From Cheilinus undulatus (lineage: Eukaryota > Chordata > Actinopteri > Labriformes > Labridae): a stretch of DNA of 64,000 nucleotides. Below the pieces are notes generated by a model. It worked only from the letters and a program-made list of their open reading frames with translations. It had not been told where the DNA came from and searched no databases. The stretch covers positions 27,531,855-27,595,854 of the forward strand of contig NC_054867.1 in assembly GCF_018320785.1 (NCBI RefSeq), read 5' to 3'. Both the position numbers and the translations under genes were made by a program. Below, one piece after another: positions 26,175-64,000 of the stretch; the stretch's first letter is position 1; every line of letters begins with the position of its first letter.

Positions 26175-26600
26175 CTATGAGCGATAGGATGGCTCACAGC
26201 AACAGCCCCAAGGTTCATATTCCCATGGTACTCCCCACATGATCCCTTGAGGGGCATGATTGTAGGACTTCTCCAGGTAGATTAAGGGGTTCCTCAAAGT
26301 GATCTTTGGGTCAACAGTCCAGACCAGCACTTCTCCACTCTGGCTGAGAACATGTTTATGTCGTATATGAACATGTTCTCTCCAACAATTAGATTTCCAG
26401 AACATCCTTGGAGAACCCTAAAAGTTCTCCTAATAAAATTAATCACACACCAGGCTTTTTGTTTCTACAACTGCCAATCCACGGCCCACAAGCCATTACA
26501 TCCTGTCTGCTGCTTTCAGAGACCCCAGAGTAGGCCAAGCCCAGAAGGCCTCCTTCTTCAGCCTGATGAGCTCCACCAGGGGGTTTTCAGGCTGCTATCA
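26175..26600 (-). pseudogene. LINE reverse-transcriptase fragment
   Basis: On the - strand, codons in 26175-26405 read LIYLEKSYNHAPQGIMWGVP, matching the conserved (F/L)xDLEKAYDxVPRxxLWxVLREYG block of teleost LINE reverse transcriptases. The piece at 26460-26590 reads ENPLVELIRLKKEAFWAWPT, matching the linker upstream of the RT in the same elements, with a stop and frame changes after it. The order of the two pieces agrees with one - strand element, broken and 5'/3' truncated. The aspartate of the first catalytic motif has become Y in IYLEKSY. Confidence 0.65.
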
Positions 26601-26679
26601 TGACAGACACCAATAGTCTTCTTGATGCAACCACTCCCAATATGGAAGCTTTAAATATCACTTGGACTGTGTTACAGGG

Positions 26680-26830
26680 GGGCAAAAATGTGGAAAAAGG
26701 TATAAAATGGGATTTTGAAAGTAGCACAAATGGGTTAAAAGTGCGCAAAAACGATGGAGACTGGGAATGATAGTGGCAAAAATGGGCTGGAAAAGAGCTT
26801 AAACGAGGCAAAAATAATTTCAACATCAGA
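26680..26830. repeat. A/G-rich degenerate short repeat, copy 2
   Basis: Irregular repeats of AAAAATGGG, AAAGTGCGCAAAAA and GTGGCAAAAATGGG. It resembles 25540-25680 and may be a satellite-like part of the same retroelement insertion. Confidence 0.4.
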
Positions 26831-28835
26831 ACCCAATAATAGCTTGACACACTCTACACTACAAAACTTAGTAAACTTCTAGCCAGGATGCTAGCACCAG
26901 TACTGATGATACACACATGCACTGACATGGATATGTGCACTGATACTATCAATAAATCACAACTGTGAGAGTCTCTGGGTTTGTCAGGTGCCCAACCACC
27001 TCTGTGGGCAGGCTGGGTGGATGGATGTAGTCAGGTAGACAAAAAAACATCATGAAAGGTAAAAAAACAAAACTAAACAACTTACTTCAGTGTGAAAACC
27101 TTTACATATTCAGGACAGCAGCTCTTTCTGGGTTTTGTTTTAGTCAACGCAAACATTCATTTGGATTTGTAGCTCAATGTTAATCTTTGCCAGAGTTGAG
27201 AAACAATTTAAACTACTTTTAAGTGTTTCAGCAGCTGTAAATGTTGGGTAAGTTGTTATTTTTCATACAAACATTTTACATGAGCCAGCTACACTTGTCA
27301 GATTTAGCTAACTTACCGCATGTAGGCGCGTTTTGAGCGGTAGCTATAGTTAAGCTAGCACCACAGACGACAGGACAGGGGAGCTGCGTGGTCTGAACCG
27401 GAAGACCTGGGGTTACAAACATAGTTTTAGTCAAAAAGAGGCTGTGTATACCCTATTTGTGTGGGATACAAATAGTAAGTACGATACTTGGACTCGTTGG
27501 TAGTTACCAGTCGACACTGTTGACACTCGAGACTGGCTGGTTAGCAGGACGGTGGGACTGAGGTGGCTTCAGACACAGACAGGGGAGATATGAGTGGTGG
27601 ACATCAGTGAAAATAGAGCAAATAAAAAAAAACACAGAATGAGAGAGGTGGTTTTTGTAGCATCACTCACAGCAAGCAATGCGAACCCACATAAAATGCA
27701 ACAGGTATGCGGCCTTCAAATTTGCGTTATTCTACTTCAGGGTCTGTTTTCTGACGTATGTAGAAGGTTTGCATAAAAAATGTTAGAATAGCGCCCACTG
27801 CTGGTTTACATTATCCATACTCGTGATGTTATGAAGGAACTGGTTAAAAGAGCCGACTCCTTATGTGACTGATAAGATCCGGATCCCTTTTGAGAGCTAT
27901 TTTTCCTTCTTTATGGGGGGTGTTCAAAAAAATAGGGATGATCTTTTCTCCAGAACCATTTACCATAGGCATTTAAGTATTATCAAGGACACATGCTTCA
28001 TTAATGTGTTATGTCAGAGTGTCATACAGCAAGCTAGTAAGCAGTTGCTTGTGGTTTCATATGACCTGCAATAAATATGTTTTGGGGAGACATTATCATG
28101 AAAAACAAGTGCATGATATTTTCATTAATTAAATTAAAAGTTTGCACACCTCAAGTACAATACCAGCCCATGTATTAACCATATGTCAGTGATATCAGTG
28201 AGGTGCTTTTTCACAGCTTGTGCCTGTTCGCATCTCATACCAACATTTACTGAATATTCCTAATCTTTTGATGTTTAAAATTGTCAAAACCACAGAAACA
28301 ATTATCAGAACCATTTCACCACTGATTAAAAGTAAAAAAGGTGGATGTGGTCTAATTTATAAGCTACATTTTTCAGAGCAGCTGTTAAACTGTAGTATCT
28401 ACACCCTTATAAGTGAGGATTAATCTGCTAAAAGTTAATGACCAATTTTTATACCACCTACAAAGTCATACTATCAGGGGGTTGACTGTTTTAATATTTT
28501 CCTTCAGATCCCACTAGAGGGTGCTAGATAGCTGTAGGAAGCCATTTGCACATACACTAAAACTCCTCAATTTCCTGATTTTTTTTTTAGGGTGAGCTGC
28601 ATGTGTAAACACAAAAAGCTAAATTTCTCACCCAGATTGACCCTCATTTTTTCCCCTGGTAGCCCTTAGCATATTAGTAAACTTCCTGCTATGAGTGAGG
28701 GCGTTTTCTGGGTAAGTTACCCTGAAATCATCTATAAAAAATTACAATTGCATATGTGAAAAGGGCTTGAGTACCTCTATTGGTACTTTCCAGTAATGAA
28801 CAAAAGCTAGAGGATGTAATCTCTGCAAATGCTCT

Positions 28836-28885
28836 AGACCAAAAAGGGCAAAATAAGTTTCTCTTATTTTGAACCCTTTTTGTCT
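28836..28885. repeat. Imperfect 22-bp inverted repeat
   Basis: AGACCAAAAAGGGCAAAATA (28836 on) pairs with TATTTTGAACCCTTTTTGTC (ending 28884) around a five-base loop, with one mismatch and one bulge. It lies in intergenic DNA. It could be the remains of a palindromic transposon; as an RNA hairpin it is short for a microRNA precursor. Confidence 0.6.
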
Positions 28886-29779
28886 AAATTGAGTTTTTTT
28901 TCCTGTTCCTTTCAAGAAATGAAATGTTTATACAATAATGCTGGACTCTCATCCTCTTATGGATGATAAATCAGTGAGTAAAATTTGGTCTGTGTGCCTT
29001 ATGGGCTCATGTGTCCTGTCCCACTTCATTCCTACATAGAGCACAAGACTTGACATAGAAATAAAAAAAAAAATAAGGACAGTATGTTAGGTGTAATGTT
29101 GTCGCTTACATGTTGATTCCTCTGGGGCACACAACTACTCTGTCTCTGCATCACTTTCCCTCACATACAATTGCTTCCCTTCATCTCGCTCTCCCCTTCA
29201 GACAAACTTGACACGCCCTGTAAAGCCCAACAAATATTACAGACAACTGATGCAAGGACAGAAACCAAAGACAAAGAAAAATAAAGATAACCATGTGTAT
29301 AAAGATAAAAATCAAAGGGCTATTTTTTGCATTTATGCCCTCAATAATAAAGAATTTCCTAAATAATGGATCAACATTTATGCAGCTTTTTTTCTTTTTA
29401 ATGATGTCCCAGTGCAAGATGTGGCATCAAACAGTGATGAACTGATGTAATTAATCCATACATGGAACACTGCAGGTAGGAGGTGAACCATAAATGCAGA
29501 GCAGCAGACTCCTTTTTATACCCTGTGTACCTCTGTTCATTGTTCTCCTTTACTTTTCATCTTCATGCTGTAGCTGTCTCTCTCCCTGCTTGCTTGCTGT
29601 GGGTAAGGAGGTGCTACACAGTGCACTGTACAGTCTGAGCCTATTGGGAACATGCTGCTGACTCAGCCCAGGCCACTGCATTCATCTATCTGCACTGCAG
29701 TGCTGTCTCTACTCACCCCCCCACAACAGCCTCCTCCTCCCTCTCCTTCCCTTGTTCAGTGCGCCACCTTAAACACTCA

Positions 29780-29781
<2 letters not shown>

Positions 29782-29816
<35 letters not shown>

Positions 29817-29876
29817 GGGGAGGGAGGCAGGATGGAAACACACACATGCATGCACACACACACACACATACACCTG
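29782..29876. repeat. (CA)n microsatellites
   Basis: Two CA runs, about 29782-29812 and 29836-29876, are separated by a short G-rich spacer. Open frames across them on both strands are artefacts of the repeat. Confidence 0.9.
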
Positions 29877-31259
29877 CTTCAGCAGCCGTTTCAGTGCGGT
29901 TGCACCATGGCACTCCCAACCACACCAACTCAAACTATTTATGTATTCAAGTATCATTAAAACATTGAATCCAGGTTTTTCTGGGTTGCTGCTGTCTCCC
30001 CGTACTGTGGCATCTTCTCTGCAGCTTTTTGCAGACAGCTCTGTTGCAAACAAAGAACAACAAAACCTAGTGTCAATCACTTTAAAGCTAAACATTAAAT
30101 GCATGCATTGCCAAACATGGTGGAAGATGTACCATATCATAAAGACGACACCAGCCAGAGGTGTAACTGGAAGGCTGCTTTATTGTTTGGAAATAGATTC
30201 GTGCTCAAATGAAGATATTCTTTCACTGATTCTCATTTAATTGTCCAATGTAGTTGTGCAACACACGTCCTCTCTCTGACTGCATTAGTGCCAAGAGATA
30301 ATGACAGCCGAAAGTTTTTTTTCTTTATTTCAGTTAGCCTATTTTCAGGAGAGAAAAGAAAATTTATCTCAGTCATGCTACAAAAGAAATGGCCTCATAT
30401 ACTGATTGATAAACTAACATTTGGAAATGAAAAAAAAGTGTTAAAACAGAAGGCAAGCTGTTCTCTTACTAGCCCATGAGCCAGTAAGCAGAACACAGAG
30501 AGAGAGCACTTGTACTACATGACTCTACAAGATGTTAGTCCAGACAGTCTACACTAGGTGGTGAGTTTTCAGTTTACAAGATAATTTTGAACTCAATACA
30601 TTGTTTCTATCGTGCTCCGTTTTGATTCACTCCCTTGTATTTTTGAGATCCTCGTTGCTGATTTTTATTGACAGACTAAATAGGAAGCTAAAAAAAGGCA
30701 CGTGCCGTTAAGAGATATTGCACCATAAACAAACACACAGACAGTTAAGACAACTAACCCTTAAATCAGTAGTTATATTATATTGAAAGTGACAGCAAAA
30801 ATCAAAAGGTCAACTCCAAACCGTAGCTGTGTGTTAAGGGAGGGAACATAAAGGAGGGTTAGAGCTGAAACAAGCAAAAAAATTACCACACGAAGAGTGA
30901 GCTGTGGCTTATGGGGAGGCACACTGATGAGCCGGCAGCTACCTGCTAAAGGCTGGGAGAGTGTGCATGTTAGTTTGTGTGTATTTGTCTTTCTGTATAT
31001 TTTTATGTGTACAGTATAGGAAACTAGGGGGCAAGACATCTTCACACATGTACAAAAGGGTATGCTGGTAGTGCAATCCTCTCACCAAGGCAGGCTCCAC
31101 AATTCTCAGCAAGCAGCCAGTACAACACCATGCATTGTACGCTGGTACCCAATATGCAGAAGTTTGCAGAGTTTTGGTTTGTCTCTGAACATACCACACA
31201 CGATAGAAGCATTATCAGTTACACTTTGTGGTTCTGGTTTACCTCAAGGACTGGACAGG

Positions 31260-31322
31260 AGACTATATATACTATATATATATATATGATAGAATATATA
31301 TATAATATATATGGAATATAGA
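31260..31322. repeat. TA-rich low-complexity patch
   Basis: Alternating TATATA blocks broken by GATAGA and GGAATA. Simple sequence with no other signal. Confidence 0.8.
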
Positions 31323-34300
31323 CCTGTATATGCTCTGACTTTTACACTTTTAAATACAATTTCTGCTTTTAATATATATTCTTTTCCTCTTTTTTGTGAA
31401 AAGTGACTGAAAAAAATCTACCTCATCTAACAAATGTGTCACAGCCTAACAAGTGTGACGAGGGGTGTCAGCTGGAAGCCATTCTATTTATGGTTATTAA
31501 TATTTAGAGTTAGATTAATAGCAGTAGTTTTTTAAGTAATTCTGTATTTACAAAAAACTACACATGCCATTAAAAGAAAACATTATATTACATTATTTAT
31601 AGTTTCTTTAAAAAGTCCATTCTTCACTTCTGCAGTTTGTGCCACTTGGATCATAGCCTGAACTGTGTTGTTTTTAATTCCTTTTTTACCAAATAAATGT
31701 CTATTTTTCAGTTTCTTTCCGTATTTCCGTGGTGATCTTGGAGAAAATGGACGGCAGTAGCTTTTATGCTTATCATTCAGAATTTTATTTGGTTCAAGTT
31801 AACACCCACACTGATTTTGGAGATCTCATGCAGCAACTGGACCATAGAACTTTGAGAATGGATGAGGGAGTTATTCATAAATAGGAAGTGACATCACTGC
31901 ACAACAGGAAGTGCAAAAGCTGTGGTGTGGTGCTTCGGCTCATAGTACCAGAAGGATGCATCGAGTGCTCTGTCAGTTATTTGGTATTTGTTATGCAGTA
32001 GAGCAAAATGAAGAAAACTGGCAAATGAGAGGCTCAGAGCACTTTTGTTGTTAAACACTGAAATAACGGGCTTATCCACTGAACAGCCACAGAGGTACAC
32101 GTGCTGCTCGCACCAACACATCCCAATTCACTCTCATGACATCTCCTCACAGTGTTTCCTGTGTCTGTAATTGCTATCAGGGTGAACATTAGTGTGTTTA
32201 CTGAAATGACTTAACCACAAATGTTATCTGCTATCAATATAAACGCTGCCAATACAAGTGAGCGAAATGTTGCTGTTTCACTGAGATGCTTCTAGCCCTA
32301 TAATTCTAAGCATTGTAAGCATAAAGCGCCACACTGGCTCCAGACCAGGAGGCCGCCAAAATAAGGCAGCAAGCCGAGATCATTGTCCGTCAACATGGCA
32401 TAAAACACAAACGATTAAAACATGATTTCATAAATACTCCCATCACATTCACTTGCATTTTGTTGCAGAGCTCATAATAGTACATCTATAATATCTCCTG
32501 AGAAAAGGGATGAATTTTTCAAGCATTGCATACATTTCTAGGGTCTCTCTGTCGAGTAATGACAGCAAAAAAAAACTGAATGGGCAGGGCATATTTCACC
32601 CAATCCCACTCCATGGACAAAGGGCAACAAGGGATAACAAGGCAGATCTCTTTGGCTTCTCCACACACAATGTTTCCGTCATCCATTCATATTTTTTGTT
32701 TCTTGTTAAAATAGGATAATATTAACTCCCGAAAATGTGTTCCAGCACAAGACCATTTCCCTCAAAATCATCTTTGATGTGGCGTATAAAAGTGCTTAAA
32801 GTAAGACTCATTGACAATCAATATCACATCAGGGAATAAAATAAAAAAAGACACACGTGTGGAGAAGCTTAATAACACTAAATGACATTAACTAAAGAGT
32901 AAAAAGACTTCTCAGCCCTTATTAGAAAGGTCTAACCACTTACAGAGAAACATCAGAAGTAGGAGGGAGTTTGCCAAACCTGTGAAATCCCCACAAACCA
33001 CTTAGAACCGACAGTAGGACTCCCAAATGCCCGCTCACACAAAACTAAAGGCAGATGGCATGGAACATTACATAGGTGCATACAAATTATAAATATAAGC
33101 TTTAGATTCAAAGGTTAGCGCAGTTTAAAACATTTCAATCCAAGTTAACAAACACATCAGTCCCATGAAACACACAGACATCTGTTTCCACATCTTACAC
33201 ACCCCAAATCTCCAAAGCAGCAAATAATAGTTTGGATTTTACCCACTGATCCACATTAGTGGTATCATTTACCCTCATATTGCATTCTTCTGTCTGTACA
33301 GGCAACTATTCAAACATATTGTAATGGGTTGTGTAATGAGTTACAAATTCAGAACCTTTTCAGATAATCAACCCCAAAATCTTTGTTAAACATATTACTC
33401 TGAACTCTGAGCTTTCAAATTTTTGACAAAGTCTCAATCTTACAGTCGAGCCACTGTTGTGGTCTGAGTATTAGTGTCTTGTGGACTATGATAATTCATG
33501 CAAGATTTCTGATCAAAACATGCCATCATGCAAGTCATTTCTATGCATTGAACAAGCACAATTATTTATGTATTTGTTTGGAAATCTTTCTGAGTAAATG
33601 TAAGCCCTTGGCCCAAGTTGACCCCATAATAAACAGACCCTTAACCAACTGGTGTGAAAGCCCATGTAAAAAAAGCGTTTTGATGTGGGTATAACAAAGA
33701 TAAAATGAGTAGAAGAGTTAAGTGACATGGGCAAATGTTGAATATTGTTCTTTTTTTGTCTGTTTGCATTTTTGCTGCTCAAATGAACAATTTCTAGCTT
33801 TAATAAAACAGAAGTATTTCCAACTCTCTGTCATTTGTGTCTTTCACTCACCAGTCATCCTTCTGTTTGCTCTTATAGAGTGAGTGTGCCATTTTGCCCC
33901 TCTATACATTTAAGTGCTAAATGACTCAAAACCACTCATTTACTGCCCTACAAGAACGATTCTTCAGCATCAAGCAGCATCCTTGTTTTTGTCTTACAAC
34001 ACTGTTGTCCATAGGAATCCATTACTTGAATCCAGATGCAGAATTCCTTGTTTCGATATGATCTCTTGGTGTAGAGTCACTTGTCTTTTGTAGACCAGTG
34101 TTGAGTGAGCAACTGCCTTTCAGCAGACACAGACCTTGTCTGTTTTTCATTCTCTTTTGTCAAGCTCAGTAGTCTAGATAAAACAAAGTCACACAGTATG
34201 CTGATTATGTTTGGTTTGACTGAAGTTCACGAGTCTTCAAGCTGTAACAGACCAAGCTGCTTCCCTCTGCATCAATATAAGAATGAAGTCTGTAAACAAA

Positions 34301-34400
34301 ATTATTGAATACTACTTTTTCTGACTTGCAAATGAAATAATCTGTACATCTGTGTGGGTGAGTTTCCTCTCGCTTTGCTTGAAGTTACATTATTATATTT

Positions 34401-34406
34401 TTTATT
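34401..34406 (-). terminator. Candidate proximal poly(A) signal of the sodium channel gene
   Basis: AATAAA on the - strand (TTTATT on +) 30 bases after the stop codon. Sodium channel 3' UTRs are usually long, so further sites to the left are likely. Confidence 0.25.
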
Positions 34407-34435
34407 GTTATTACTGTGATTAGTACTCCAACGCT

Positions 34436-63768
<29,333 letters not shown>

Positions 63769-64000
63769 CTGAAAATAAAATATTATCAGAGGTTCACTTT
63801 TTATTAATTAGGTAGGTGCACATCACATTTTATCTTATTCAAAATCCACTATAACATCAGTGTTAAAGGACTGGAGCGTAAATGAAGTTATAATATTTTG
63901 CCTTGTAGTCAGAAATAAAGACATTAGAATAAATCTTCACGTTTTCTGGGGAACTGCATTGTGCAATTATCTTAATTATTTTTGTTAAATAAAAGTTGCT

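Larger units (their letters stand above)
20100..34400. other. Intergenic region between fign and the sodium channel gene
   Basis: No gene can be supported in this 14.3 kb. It holds a 29-T run (25073-25101), A/G-rich degenerate repeats (25540-25680 and 26680-26830), a LINE fragment on the - strand (26175-26600), CA microsatellites (29782-29876), a TA-rich patch (31260-31322) and a hairpin (28836-28885). In the human 2q24 order other genes (GRB14, COBLL1, SLC38A11) lie between FIGN and the first SCN gene; none is visible here. Confidence 0.6.

Overview
The window is vertebrate nuclear DNA, almost certainly from a teleost fish. It is AT-rich and intron-rich, with no operons or ribosome binding sites. 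It holds several Tc1/mariner and hAT DNA transposon families of fish type, plus tRNA-derived and LINE fragments. Two protein genes are supported, convergent and about 14.6 kb apart.

Left part, + strand: a fidgetin (fign) family gene. A putative non-coding exon ends near 8614. Exon 2 (9302-9499) carries the ATG at 9475. After a 9.2 kb intron, one large exon (18666-19831) completes a 396-residue protein. It matches only the N-terminal, non-catalytic half of fidgetin. The reading frame stops before the AAA+ ATPase module, and no AAA+ sequence is found in any frame elsewhere in the window.

Right part, - strand: the 3' two thirds of a voltage-gated sodium channel alpha-subunit gene (scn1a/2a/3a type, probably scn1laa or scn1lab). 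Fourteen coding exons run from domain II S2 (63768) to the stop codon at 34436. Their lengths add to 3588 nt, an exact multiple of three, giving 1195 residues. The E, K and A of the DEKA filter, the IFM inactivation motif, the ankyrin-binding motif and the IQ motif are all present. One intron is of AT-AC type and one has a GC donor. The 5' part (domain I to domain II S1) lies beyond the right edge. Neighbouring fign and SCN genes match the human 2q24 region, which supports both identifications.

Mobile DNA: the best-preserved element is a complete Sleeping Beauty-like Tc1 transposon (50518-52134), with an uninterrupted 340-residue transposase and long near-identical inverted repeats, lying in a sodium channel intron. 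Older Tc1/mariner copies lie at about 340-731, 5129-7256, 36241-36788, 48912-49636 and 56330-57829. hAT-like elements lie at 41078-41587, 43156-43645 and 58143-59498; the last is nested in another. A tRNA-Gly-like SINE head (near 1950), two copies of another dispersed repeat, a LINE reverse-transcriptase fragment and microsatellites make up the rest of what I can name. I recognise no complete system that looks undescribed. The most unusual item is the fidgetin gene lacking its ATPase half.
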